Source: Intestinibacter sp.
Lineage (GTDB): Bacteria > Bacillota > Clostridia > Peptostreptococcales > Peptostreptococcaceae
Length of the DNA stretch: 13,428 nt
Assembly: GCF_022780145.1 (NCBI RefSeq)
Contig: NZ_JALEXO010000025.1
Location: 1-13,428 of the forward strand
Direction: 5' to 3'
Shown here in pieces: positions 1 to 7,256 of the stretch. Position 1 is the first letter of the stretch. Every line of letters starts with the position of its first letter. Below the pieces are notes generated by a model that did no database searches, had not been told where the DNA came from, and saw only the letters and a list, made by a program, of their open reading frames with translations. The translations under genes were made by a program, and so were the position numbers.

Positions 1-1
1 T

Positions 2-856
2 TCAGCTACTGGAGTAATAAATAGCAATGTATCTATGAGACCAGGTCCTGGAACAAGTTATAAAAGACTTGATGCTTTGAAAAAAGGTACTAAAGTTGAA
101 ATAGTGGCTAAATCATCTAATAATTGGTATAAAATTAAATACAAAGATGGATATGCTTATGTATATAGTACTTATGTAACATTAGATAAAGATAATCAAA
201 AAGATAGTAAAAAATTTGTTAACTACACTGCAACTGGTACTACAACAGCTAATTTAAGTGTTAGAATATCACCATCTACTTCAGCTAAGAAATTAGGCAC
301 TTTGAAAAAAGGCACTCAAGTAAATATATTTGCTAAATCATCTAATTGGTATAGAATTGAATACAAAAAAGGATATTCTTATGTTTCTGCTAAGTACGTA
401 ACTATAAAAAATAACAACAATAATAAAGAAGTAGCATATACTGCAACTGGTACTACAACAACTAACTTAACTGTTAGAAAAACAGCTTCTACTTCATCTA
501 CTAAATTAGGTACTTTAAAGAAAGGTACTAAAGTAAATATAGTCGCTAAAACATCTTACTGGTATAAAATTAAATACAAAGACGGATATGCTTATGTTTC
601 TAATAAATATATAACTATAAACTCTCCTGAAAAACCTGATGTTAAAGAAGTTCAAGGTGTTATAAACCACGATGTATATGTAAGAGAAGCTGGTTCTCCT
701 AAAGCTAAAAAAATAGGTGTCTTAACTAAAGGAACTAAAGTAAATCTTTTAGAAAAGACTAAAAACGGATGGTATAAAATTAACTACAAAGGTAAAACTG
801 GATATTTTTATGGTCAATATGTAGATATCACTACTTTACAAGAAACTAATTATTAA
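2..856 (+). CDS. SH3b-repeat cell-surface protein, 5' end outside window
   Basis: The reading frame is already open at base 2, so the ATG at base 35 is an internal Met and the true start lies upstream of the window. The visible part consists of four bacterial SH3 (SH3b/SH3_3) repeats, at roughly bases 2-190, 221-410, 434-625 and 650-835. Each has the pattern NLxVR...KLGxLKKGTKVxIxxKxxxWYKIxYKxGYxYVxxxYVxI. Such repeats bind peptidoglycan and usually accompany secreted cell-wall hydrolases or adhesins. Any signal peptide or catalytic domain would be in the missing N-terminal part. Repeats 2 and 3 are the closest pair, also at DNA level, which suggests recent internal duplication. The protein ends right after repeat 4 and is followed by a terminator shared with the convergent Fe-S operon. 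The domain call is firm; the function of the whole protein is not known. Confidence 0.85.
   Translation, partial: SATGVINSNVSMRPGPGTSYKRLDALKKGTKVEIVAKSSNNWYKIKYKDGYAYVYSTYVTLDKDNQKDSKKFVNYTATGTTTANLSVRISPSTSAKKLGTLKKGTQVNIFAKSSNWYRIEYKKGYSYVSAKYVTIKNNNNNKEVAYTATGTTTTNLTVRKTASTSSTKLGTLKKGTKVNIVAKTSYWYKIKYKDGYAYVSNKYITINSPEKPDVKEVQGVINHDVYVREAGSPKAKKIGVLTKGTKVNLLEKTKNGWYKINYKGKTGYFYGQYVDITTLQETNY
227..460 (+). repeat. Direct repeat inside the SH3b gene
   Basis: A 21-bp stretch at 227-247 recurs without change at 440-460. This is an offset of 213 bp (71 codons, one SH3b unit). Flanking bases stay similar, consistent with duplication of one domain-coding unit. Confidence 0.8.
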
Positions 857-895
857 AATATTTATCATCTTATATTAAAACAAAAACATACAGAT

Positions 896-935
896 AAAAA
901 AAGATAGCCAATTGAGTACGGCTATCTTTTTTATT
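896..935. terminator. Bidirectional hairpin terminator between convergent genes
   Basis: The arms AAAAGATAGCC and GGCTATCTTTT enclose a 10-nt loop, with an A run on the left and a T run on the right. The hairpin sits between the SH3b gene stop (plus) and the sufB stop (minus), so it can end both transcripts. Confidence 0.85.
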
Positions 936-951
936 ACATAGATTTAATTTT

Positions 952-1872
952 TTAGCTTAAAAATGCATCTACTATAACAGCTTCTGCTTCTTGTTCATCA
1001 AGGCCAAATGTTTCAAGCTTTAATAGTTGTTCGTTGTTTATTCTACCTATAGCAGCTTCATGAACTATTTGTGCATCTGTGTGGTTTGCTTGTATTTCTG
1101 GTATAGAAGCAACTTTAGCATGATCCATTATTATAGAGTCACATTGTATATGAGCTCTACATTTTTCGTTACCTACTGCTATTGGATGGAAGGCTTGAAC
1201 AGATTCGTTTTTGGCTACTGAACGAGAAACTATTTGAAGTGTAGAGCCTTTTCCATTTAAGTTTGCTACTACATTAGATTTTGCAACTTGTTTGTCGTGA
1301 GTCATTAATTTTTCTGTTATTACAAGCTTAGCATCTTTACCTAAGTTAGCTTCAGTTTCTCTGACTGTAGAAGTAACTCCTTCTATTTGAGTCATTTCCA
1401 TTTCACAATATGATCCTTCTTCCATATTTACTATAGTTGTAGGATTTAATATTCTGTCTCCAGTTCCTTCGCCTTCACCGTAGTGTTTTTCAACGTATTT
1501 TACTTTAGCATTTTTGCCTATATAGAAAGTATGGATACCGTCGTGTTCTGAAGTAGAGCTTCCACAGTTGTGAATACCACAGCCTGCTACTATATCTACA
1601 TCAGCACCTTCTCCTATATAAAAGTCGTTGTATACTAAATCGTTTACACCTGTTTCAGTGATTACGACAGGTATATGAACCTTTTCGCCTTTTGTATTAG
1701 GTTTTACTATTATGTCTATTCCTGGTTTGTCTTCTTTTGATTTTATTTCTACGTTTTCTGTAGAATGTCTAATAACACCTACGCCGTCTTTTCTAAGGTT
1801 GAAAGCACCAGCAGGCTCTCCTGTAATATCGGCTATTGTTTTTAATAAATTTTCTAACATACTATCTTTCAT
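952..1872 (-). CDS. sufB: SufB/SufD-family Fe-S scaffold protein (SmsB-like)
   Basis: This 306-residue protein of the SufBD beta-helix family is the scaffold that, with the SufC ATPase, assembles Fe-S clusters in the cytoplasm. It is much shorter than the SufB (about 470-495 residues) and SufD of classical SUF operons. It matches the length of single SufB-like proteins found with one SufC in archaea and clostridia, described as the minimal SMS type. The C-terminal hallmark region is present: QCDS (Cys244), then VHEAAIGRI (His271, Glu272) and a closing helix with EAEAVIVDAF. By homology, E. coli SufB uses the equivalent Cys and Glu in cluster assembly. Cys98 and Cys103 add a CxxxxC pair in GCGIHNCGS. 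Its start overlaps the end of sufC by 11 bp, implying coupled translation. No SufS, SufU or SufD is nearby. The paralogue label (SufB versus SmsB) is less certain than the family. Confidence 0.92.
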   Translation of the reverse strand: MKDSMLENLLKTIADITGEPAGAFNLRKDGVGVIRHSTENVEIKSKEDKPGIDIIVKPNTKGEKVHIPVVITETGVNDLVYNDFYIGEGADVDIVAGCGIHNCGSSTSEHDGIHTFYIGKNAKVKYVEKHYGEGEGTGDRILNPTTIVNMEEGSYCEMEMTQIEGVTSTVRETEANLGKDAKLVITEKLMTHDKQVAKSNVVANLNGKGSTLQIVSRSVAKNESVQAFHPIAVGNEKCRAHIQCDSIIMDHAKVASIPEIQANHTDAQIVHEAAIGRINNEQLLKLETFGLDEQEAEAVIVDAFLS

Positions 1873-2608
1873 TTGTTAAAGCAACCTCCTTTATAGGACA
1901 GGCACAGCTAGCACCATTTTGAATTAGTGGCATTATGTCCATTTTAGTTCCCTTATTTTGAACTTTACCGTTTGCAATTATCATAAGTTCATCAGCTAAG
2001 TCTATTATTCTCTCTTGGTGTGATATAATAACTACTGTTTGGTCTTTGTTTTCTTTGAATTTTTGGAAGCTGTCAACAAGCATTGAAAAACTCCATAAAT
2101 CTATTCCTGCTTCTGGTTCATCGTATATAGCAAGTTTTGGATTTCTAGCCATTAATGATGCTATTTCGATTCTCTTTAATTCTCCACCAGATAAAGATGC
2201 ATCGACATCTCTTTTTAAGTATTCTTTAGAGCAAAGTCCTACATTTGTAAGGTATTTGCAGCATACATCGTCTGATAAATTTTCTCCAGACGCTAAGTTA
2301 AGAAGTTTTTGAACAGTAACGCCCTTGAATTTTGGTGGTTGTTGGAATGCATATCCTATACCAAGTCTTGCACGTTCTGTTATACTTAGATTAGTTACGT
2401 CAACTCCATCAAATATTATTTGACCTGATGTTGGTTTTTCTATTCCCATTATTATTTTAGCTAGTGTAGACTTACCACCACCATTAGGTCCTGTAATAAT
2501 TAATATTTTCCCTTGTTCAACCTTAAAGCTAACGTCATCTAAAATAGTAATTTCACCCTTACCATCTAAATTATCAACTTTAAATGTAATATTTTTTAAT
2601 TCAAGCAT
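1862..2608 (-). CDS. sufC: SufC-type Fe-S assembly ATPase (SmsC-like)
   Basis: A 248-residue ABC ATPase without membrane segments, of the SufC type that powers the SufB scaffold. Visible motifs: Walker A GPNGGGKST (40-48), Q-loop FQQPP (88-92), signature LSGGELKR (139-146), Walker B LAIYDEPEAGID (159-170) and the H-loop His in SHQ (197). The EPEAGID after Walker B and the QQPPKFKGV stretch are typical of SufC rather than of import ATPases. The C-terminus carries CACP (Cys235, Cys237), absent from the standard SufC core. The start is an ATG with an AAAGGGA ribosome site. It is first of a two-gene unit with the scaffold gene, overlapping by 11 bp. This order and the lack of SufD or SufS define the minimal arrangement. 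Confidence 0.93.
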   Translation of the reverse strand: MLELKNITFKVDNLDGKGEITILDDVSFKVEQGKILIITGPNGGGKSTLAKIIMGIEKPTSGQIIFDGVDVTNLSITERARLGIGYAFQQPPKFKGVTVQKLLNLASGENLSDDVCCKYLTNVGLCSKEYLKRDVDASLSGGELKRIEIASLMARNPKLAIYDEPEAGIDLWSFSMLVDSFQKFKENKDQTVVIISHQERIIDLADELMIIANGKVQNKGTKMDIMPLIQNGASCACPIKEVALTNER

Positions 2609-2791
2609 AATAAATCCCTTTCTATTCTTATATTTATGTCTTTATATTTTTTGTCTACATATCTAATATTATACAAAAATTAATAATTTTTCCATATATA
2701 TTGACGATATTTTACAATTTTTTTGTCAAATGCCAAAAATATATGCAATTTTAATTCACTACATATGTAATTTATGATGTATAGTAAAATT
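2609..2791 (-). promoter_or_regulatory. sufCB leader region with weak promoter candidate
   Basis: This 183-nt non-coding gap separates tldE from sufC. On the minus strand a consensus TATAAT lies at 2668-2673, but the -35 position is poor (TATGGA, 2691-2696). Farther up, TTGAC (2701-2705) and GTCAA (2725-2729) form a 5-bp inverted repeat spaced by 19 nt, which could be chance in such AT-rich DNA. I see no terminator after tldE, so readthrough from tldDE into sufCB is possible. Confidence 0.35.
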
Positions 2792-4141
2792 TTATTTTCC
2801 AGCTATAGATAGACCTTCAGCTATAACTGTAGGACTTCCTATACTGCTTAGAGGGAAGTTTAAGTCATTTCCAACTTCTTTGATTTGCTTTAATAAATCG
2901 AAGAAGTTCCCTGCTACAGTTATCTGATCTACTGGATAATCTCTTTTACCGTTTTTTATATAAAATCCCTTTGCAGCAAGTGAGAAATCTCCAGTTATGG
3001 CATTTGCTCCCGAATGAAGTCCAGCAAATTCAGTTATAAGAATACCTTCGTCTAAAGTTTTTAAAATCTCATCAAATGATAAATCTCCCTTTTCTATATA
3101 GAAATTGCTAGGTGAAACAGATACAGTAGATGCATAAGAGCTTTTAAATCCATTTCCAGTGCTTTTAACATTTGCTTTTTTAGCAGTTTTTAAATTGTGA
3201 AGCAAAGTAGTCAGCTTTCCTTTAGATACGATTTCTTTTCTAAATGTAGCAACTCCCTCGTCATCGAAAGGAGCTGATGCAAGTCCGTTATCTAAAAGTG
3301 GATTGTCTACAATAGTTACTTTTTCAGAGGCTATCGTAGTATTTTCTTTGTCCTTTAGTAGAGATAGACCTTTTTGAGTCGCATCTGCACTGAATACTCC
3401 ACAAAAAGCCTCTAATAAAGATACCATAGCTTCATTGTAGATAGCTGTTTTGTAGTTATCTGTTTTTACGCTTTTTGAATTTATTTTAGATAGAGCTTCA
3501 TCCACACCCATTTTTGCTATTTCCTTAGGGTTTAATTCGTTTATATCAGTCGCTATTTTGTATCCTGTTCCATCTTGCTTTTGGTCGTCTATTTCAATTA
3601 TAGGTACTATATAAGCGTAAAGTATATTTTGTTTATTTTTTAAATTTAATCCCTTAGTATTCGATATTTCGACTTCTCCTTTGGAGTATATTACTTTGCA
3701 GCCTTCAGTATTTACTACGTTTTCGTTGTAGCTTTTACATTCTTTTTCGATATCAAGGCCTAATTTTATTAAATCATTTGGATTTAAATTATCTATTGCT
3801 TCATTGTAGCATATTACATCTTCGTATTTTGAATCACCCTCGTATATAAACTGCATATCTTCGTTTTCTATCAATAAAGCCGCATTTTTGGCAGTTTTTA
3901 CAAGCATATCTATCGAATCTTGATCTAATACTCTAGTATGAGAATACCCTATTTTGCCGTTTATTATACCTCTAAATGATAATCCGAAGCTTTTATTTAA
4001 GTTGTAGCCTTCGACCTCTTGCTTGTAAATCGATATATTTAAAGATTCTGAATTTGTAACGTATATTTCGCTTTGTTCAAACCCAGCATCAGAAGCTTTT
4101 TTGAATAGTATTTTTTTAAATTCGTTTAAGTTCATAGTCAT
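2792..4141 (-). CDS. tldE: TldE/PmbA-family metalloprotease partner subunit
   Basis: This 449-residue TldD/PmbA-family protein lacks the HExxxH zinc motif and so corresponds to the non-catalytic TldE (PmbA) subunit of the TldD-TldE heterodimer. In E. coli that protease degrades unfolded peptides and matures microcin-type modified peptides. Family signatures are the PFDDEGVATF block (291-300) and GLHSGANAITGDFS (374-387) near the C-terminus. Its frame begins in a TAATG stop-start overlap with tldD (base 4141), preceded by GGAAGGGAG. The ATG two codons further in (4135) is better spaced (8 nt) from AGGGAG and may be the real start. Cotranscription with tldD is essentially certain. No ribosomal peptide precursor is visible nearby, so the natural substrate is unknown. 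Confidence 0.9.
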   Translation of the reverse strand: MTMNLNEFKKILFKKASDAGFEQSEIYVTNSESLNISIYKQEVEGYNLNKSFGLSFRGIINGKIGYSHTRVLDQDSIDMLVKTAKNAALLIENEDMQFIYEGDSKYEDVICYNEAIDNLNPNDLIKLGLDIEKECKSYNENVVNTEGCKVIYSKGEVEISNTKGLNLKNKQNILYAYIVPIIEIDDQKQDGTGYKIATDINELNPKEIAKMGVDEALSKINSKSVKTDNYKTAIYNEAMVSLLEAFCGVFSADATQKGLSLLKDKENTTIASEKVTIVDNPLLDNGLASAPFDDEGVATFRKEIVSKGKLTTLLHNLKTAKKANVKSTGNGFKSSYASTVSVSPSNFYIEKGDLSFDEILKTLDEGILITEFAGLHSGANAITGDFSLAAKGFYIKNGKRDYPVDQITVAGNFFDLLKQIKEVGNDLNFPLSSIGSPTVIAEGLSIAGK

Positions 4142-5529
4142 TACTCCCTTCCACCGACAGTTATGCTTTTAACTCTAATCATAGGTTGTCCTACATTTAC
4201 AGGGATACTGCCTGATTTGGAACCGCACATACCTTCAGCCTGAGCTACATTATCAGATACCATATCTATATCCATCAAAACCTCACTGCCTTTACCGATT
4301 AGTGAAGCGCCTCTGACTGGTTCTGTTATCTCTCCGTTTTTAACTAGGTATCCTTCGCTTACTGCAAAGTTAAATTCTCCTGTAACAGGATTTACAGAAC
4401 CGCCGCCCATTTTCTTAGCGTATAATCCATAGTCTATAGATTTGATTATATCTTCCATTTTATCTGTGCCAGGAGCTATATATGTATTAGTCATTCTTGA
4501 AGTAGGCTCGAACTTATAACTTTGACGTCTAGAGCTTCCTGTAACTTCACAATTCATTCTTCTAGCATTTAGTTTGTCCACCATATATGATTTTAATATA
4601 CCATTTTCTATCAACACATTTTTTTGAGTAGGAGTTCCCTCATCGTCTATATTTGATGAACCCCAGTGGTTTTTCATAGTACCATCGTCTATAGCAGTTA
4701 TTTTTGTAGAAGCTATTTGCTTACCTAATTTACCTGCAAATACAGAGTTACCTTTAGCAACTGATGTAGCCTCTAGTGAATGTCCACAAGCCTCGTGGAA
4801 TATTACTCCACCAAATCCATTGTCTATAGCTACAGGCATTTTTCCAGCTGGACAGTTTTTTGCATTTAACATTATATGAGCAGTTTTTGCCGCTTCTCTT
4901 GCGTAATATTCAGGATCTACTTCTTCTTTAAACATTTCAAATCCCATAAGTCTTCCAGGATTTTGAGTGCCAGTTTGGTTTTCTGTTTCATTAGAAGCTA
5001 TGGCATTTATCATAAGTCTAGTTCTAATTCTAGTATCTTCAGTGTACAATCCTTCTGTATTTGCTATTAATATGTTTTGTTCTTTATCTAGATATCCTAC
5101 ACTTACCTTAGATATATCTGAGTGAAAATCCTTTGCGCTTTTATAAGCTCTTTTCATAATTTTGATTTTATCTTGGCAGTCTACGCTATTAGGATGTATT
5201 TTTATAGGGTGTAAATTTTTAAACTTTCTTTCATTATTAAGTATTATCGATTTATCTCCTTGAATTTTTCCTAGAGCAAGTGCTGCTTTATAAGCCGTAT
5301 CTAAAAGAGAAGATAAACTATTGTCGTTTGTATAAGCATATACGCTTTTTAATCCTTTAAAAATTCTTATACCTATACCGTAGTCTCTACCCCCTAATAT
5401 ATTTTCTACTTTATCATCTAATACAGAAATATTGTTAGTTATACTGTCTTCTTCAAATATTTCTGCAAAATCAGCGCCTGTAATTAAACATTTTTCTAGA
5501 ACCTGTGTAGCTATTTCTTTTGAAATCAT
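4141..5529 (-). CDS. tldD: TldD metalloprotease, catalytic subunit
   Basis: Catalytic half of the TldD/TldE zinc protease. The zinc motif HEACGH sits in FHEACGHSLEATS, at residues 245-250 from the start chosen here, and the third ligand expected from E. coli TldD is the Cys of GMCGSKSG near the C-terminus. Also typical are the FGGVIFHEACGH approach and the IDDEGTPTQ block. The frame extends back to a TTG at 5535, but AGGAGG (5536-5541) abuts that codon, whereas it lies 6 nt from the ATG at 5529. I therefore start at 5529, giving 462 residues. The upstream regulator's TAG stop overlaps the same Shine-Dalgarno, and the tldD stop overlaps the tldE start, so the three genes form one unit. The catalytic residues all look intact. 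Confidence 0.93.
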   Translation of the reverse strand: MISKEIATQVLEKCLITGADFAEIFEEDSITNNISVLDDKVENILGGRDYGIGIRIFKGLKSVYAYTNDNSLSSLLDTAYKAALALGKIQGDKSIILNNERKFKNLHPIKIHPNSVDCQDKIKIMKRAYKSAKDFHSDISKVSVGYLDKEQNILIANTEGLYTEDTRIRTRLMINAIASNETENQTGTQNPGRLMGFEMFKEEVDPEYYAREAAKTAHIMLNAKNCPAGKMPVAIDNGFGGVIFHEACGHSLEATSVAKGNSVFAGKLGKQIASTKITAIDDGTMKNHWGSSNIDDEGTPTQKNVLIENGILKSYMVDKLNARRMNCEVTGSSRRQSYKFEPTSRMTNTYIAPGTDKMEDIIKSIDYGLYAKKMGGGSVNPVTGEFNFAVSEGYLVKNGEITEPVRGASLIGKGSEVLMDIDMVSDNVAQAEGMCGSKSGSIPVNVGQPMIRVKSITVGGRE

Positions 5530-5539
5530 ATTCAACCTC

Positions 5540-5983
5540 CTAATTTAATGTTTTCATTTTATTTTTTTCATTGTATTTTGCTAGTAAAGTTTCAATTGAA
5601 ACTTTAGATAAAGTAACCTTCATAAATTGAATAATTTGTTCAAAATCTGTAGTTAGTAATTTTGGTAAATCAGCTACAATAGGATTTGTAATTTGTAAGT
5701 TATCATCACTAAATATATCTTTTATAGTTATTTCGTCTGTAGTTTTGTATATATCCCATAGAGTTATATCCTTTTGATTCTTTTTTAATTTTATGCCTGA
5801 AGTAGGTGAAGGCTTTATAAGAAAATTATTCTTATATAAAAGGTTTAGTATATTTTTTATAACTATTGGATTACATTTCATCTCTTTTGATATGTATTCA
5901 CATGTCAAATTTTTTTTATCGCTGTTAGCTGCAATAAATAAAATAGTATGTACGGCTAATTGGAAACGTCTACTAACTTTCAT
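5540..5983 (-). CDS. Rrf2-family transcriptional regulator
   Basis: A 147-residue protein starting MKVSRRFQLAVHTILFIA, the usual first helix of Rrf2 winged-helix regulators. A recognition helix (NPIVIKNILNLLYKNNFL, 38-55), a wing and the ITLWDIYKTTD stretch follow. The wing reads SPTSGIKL rather than the common GxxGGxxL. Only two Cys occur (28 and 37), and the three-Cys cluster of IscR-type Fe-S sensors is missing, so it resembles the cluster-free YwnA/CymR side of the family. The ATG at 5983 is preferred over an in-frame GTG at 5992 because GAGGTGA is well spaced for the ATG and overlaps the GTG. As first gene of the tldDE unit it probably controls its own operon; the signal is unknown. Confidence 0.85.
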   Translation of the reverse strand: MKVSRRFQLAVHTILFIAANSDKKNLTCEYISKEMKCNPIVIKNILNLLYKNNFLIKPSPTSGIKLKKNQKDITLWDIYKTTDEITIKDIFSDDNLQITNPIVADLPKLLTTDFEQIIQFMKVTLSKVSIETLLAKYNEKNKMKTLN

Positions 5984-6001
5984 TTTTATCACCTCATGGT
6001 A

Positions 6002-6030
6002 ATTTTAGCATAATTAATCTCGTTATTCAA
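6002..6030 (-). promoter_or_regulatory. Promoter of the Rrf2-tldDE operon
   Basis: On the minus strand TTGAAT (6025-6030) and TAAAAT (6002-6007) are separated by exactly 17 nt, with a TG extension one base before the -10 box. Transcription would begin near 5995, leaving a leader of about 12 nt that is mostly Shine-Dalgarno. Confidence 0.65.
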
Positions 6031-6089
6031 ATTACAAAAACTTATTGGGTTTTTATTAATTATTATATTATTTTAGAATTATTATTTTA

Positions 6090-6118
6090 TTGATTTTAAA
6101 AAAATTTAGTATTATTAT
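6090..6118 (+). promoter_or_regulatory. Predicted promoter of the CsoR-family gene
   Basis: TTGATT (6090-6095) and TATTAT (6113-6118) are separated by 17 nt. The downstream ATG at 6151 has AGGAGG at 6138-6143. The surrounding AT richness makes chance matches easy, and I see no GC-rich operator of the classical CsoR kind. Confidence 0.45.
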
Positions 6119-6150
6119 AGAATAATAGTTTAATAATAGGAGGGGTTAGT

Positions 6151-6426
6151 ATGCGTCAATGTATGGATATACCAAATATTCAGCTTAGAATAAAAAAAAT
6201 CCAAGGTCAGCTAAATGCGATATCTAAAATGGTAGAAGAGGATATTCCTTGTGAAGATATTTTAATTCAAATAAATGCAGCTAAAAATGCTCTACATAAA
6301 GTGGGAAAGGTAGTTCTAGAGGGTCATCTACACCACTGCGTAAAAGATGGAATAGAACATGGAGATGCAGAAAAAACAATAGAAGATTTTTCAAAGGCAA
6401 TCGATTATTTTACTCGTATGGGATAA
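6151..6426 (+). CDS. CsoR/RcnR/FrmR-family metal-sensing repressor, probably Cu(I) type
   Basis: A 91-residue all-helical repressor of the DUF156 family, which binds DNA as a tetramer and lets go when metal, formaldehyde or persulfide binds. The family start (QLRIKKIQGQLNAISKMVEED) is clear. The sensing residues are Cys34, His59 and Cys63: the 25- and 4-residue spacings equal those of the Cu(I) ligands Cys36-His61-Cys65 of M. tuberculosis CsoR. CstR-type persulfide sensors lack this His, and RcnR and FrmR differ at the last position. Cu(I) is therefore the best guess. Cys4 and the extra His61 and His62 are unusual additions. No copA, copZ or other copper gene is in the window, so its target is elsewhere. 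The start has a perfect AGGAGG 7 nt upstream. A strong terminator follows. Confidence 0.88.
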   Translation: MRQCMDIPNIQLRIKKIQGQLNAISKMVEEDIPCEDILIQINAAKNALHKVGKVVLEGHLHHCVKDGIEHGDAEKTIEDFSKAIDYFTRMG

Positions 6427-6437
6427 TTATATATTAA

Positions 6438-6490
6438 AAAAACTATAAATTTCAGATTTTATTATTGAGCTGAAATTTATAGTTTTTATT
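6438..6490. terminator. Strong bidirectional terminator, 18-bp perfect stem
   Basis: The arms at 6438-6455 and 6470-6487 are exact reverse complements (core ACTATAAATTTCAG) with a 14-nt loop. There is an A run on one side and a T run on the other. It lies between the convergent csoR-like gene and the reductase gene and can serve both. Confidence 0.9.
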
Positions 6491-6513
6491 TTTTCTATTC
6501 CTTTTTGTTATAT

Positions 6514-7254
6514 TTATATTACAAATCCTCCATTTGAGCTTATTACTTGTCCAGTTATAAAATCTCCACCTTCACCAGCTAAAAATAGAGCACATCTAGC
6601 TATATCTTCAGGCTGTCCTATTTTCATTAGAGGGGTTTCCTCCTTTAGCATGTTTAGAGTTTCTTCGCCTAAGCCTTTCACCATATCTGTATTTATTACA
6701 CCTGGTGCGATGGCGTTTACATTTATATTAGAAGGGCCTAATTCCTTCGCTAAAGCCTTTGTAAGACCGATTATAGCGGCCTTAGATGCAGAGTAATCTA
6801 CCTCAAGAGAACCTCCGACAAGCCCCCACATAGAGGATATATTTATTATTTTACCGCTACAATTTGGAATCATATATTGTAAAGCTTTTTTTGTAACATA
6901 AAATACTGAATTTAAATTTACAGACATAGTCTCATTCCATTGCTCGTAAGTCATATCTGTAAATAGACATGGTTTACTTATACCTGCGTTGTTTACTAGT
7001 ACATCTATATTTTCAAATTGACCTATAGTGTAGTTTACAAGCGCATTTGCTTCTTCTATCTTAGAAACATCTGCTTTAAATATTCTCACATCTAAGCCTT
7101 CATTTGTCAATTCGTTGTAAAGCTCTCTTGCTTTTTCTTCAGATTTATTGTAATTTATTACAACATTATAATTATTTCTGGCAAATAAGGTCGCAATTGC
7201 CCTTCCTATTCCCCTAGATGATCCTGTTATTAAAGCCGTTTTTTTATTGTTCAT
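6514..7254 (-). CDS. ymfI: Short-chain reductase, FabG-like, probably YmfI (EF-P 5-aminopentanone reductase type)
   Basis: A 246-residue classical short-chain dehydrogenase with a Rossmann fold. Visible motifs: nucleotide-binding TGSSRGIG (10-17), NNAG (88-91), catalytic Ser141, Tyr154 and Lys158 in YSASK, and the C-terminal ITGQVISSNGGFVI. A generic FabG annotation would fit. The stretches INISSMWGLVG, KELGPSNINVNAIAPGVINTDM and LKEETPLMKIG resemble the Firmicute YmfI group, which in B. subtilis reduces the 5-aminopentanone modification on elongation factor P; that narrower call is from memory of the family. No fatty-acid synthesis genes are adjacent, which argues mildly against a housekeeping FabG. 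The ATG has GAGGT 7 nt upstream, inside the end of the preceding gene, and 2 nt separate it from that gene's stop, so the two are probably cotranscribed and translationally coupled. Confidence 0.8.
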   Translation of the reverse strand: MNNKKTALITGSSRGIGRAIATLFARNNYNVVINYNKSEEKARELYNELTNEGLDVRIFKADVSKIEEANALVNYTIGQFENIDVLVNNAGISKPCLFTDMTYEQWNETMSVNLNSVFYVTKKALQYMIPNCSGKIINISSMWGLVGGSLEVDYSASKAAIIGLTKALAKELGPSNINVNAIAPGVINTDMVKGLGEETLNMLKEETPLMKIGQPEDIARCALFLAGEGGDFITGQVISSNGGFVI

Positions 7255-7256
7255 AT

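Noticed and set aside
1027..1221. Plus-strand open frame antisense to sufB
   Set aside because: It is a shadow frame in a strongly supported gene, has no ribosome site, and its hydrophobic composition is a by-product of the opposite strand.
2046..2312. Plus-strand open frame antisense to sufC
   Set aside because: It lies wholly within the motif-rich sufC gene and lacks any recognisable domain or start signal.
4876..5070. Plus-strand open frame antisense to tldD
   Set aside because: It sits inside the well-supported tldD gene, with no start signal of its own.
3000..5500. TldD/TldE as part of a microcin or modified-peptide cluster
   Set aside because: No precursor peptide, cyclodehydratase, radical SAM or exporter gene is nearby.
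5793..6002. Plus-strand open frame antisense to the Rrf2 gene
   Set aside because: It is a shadow of the Rrf2 frame and would run through that gene's ribosome site.
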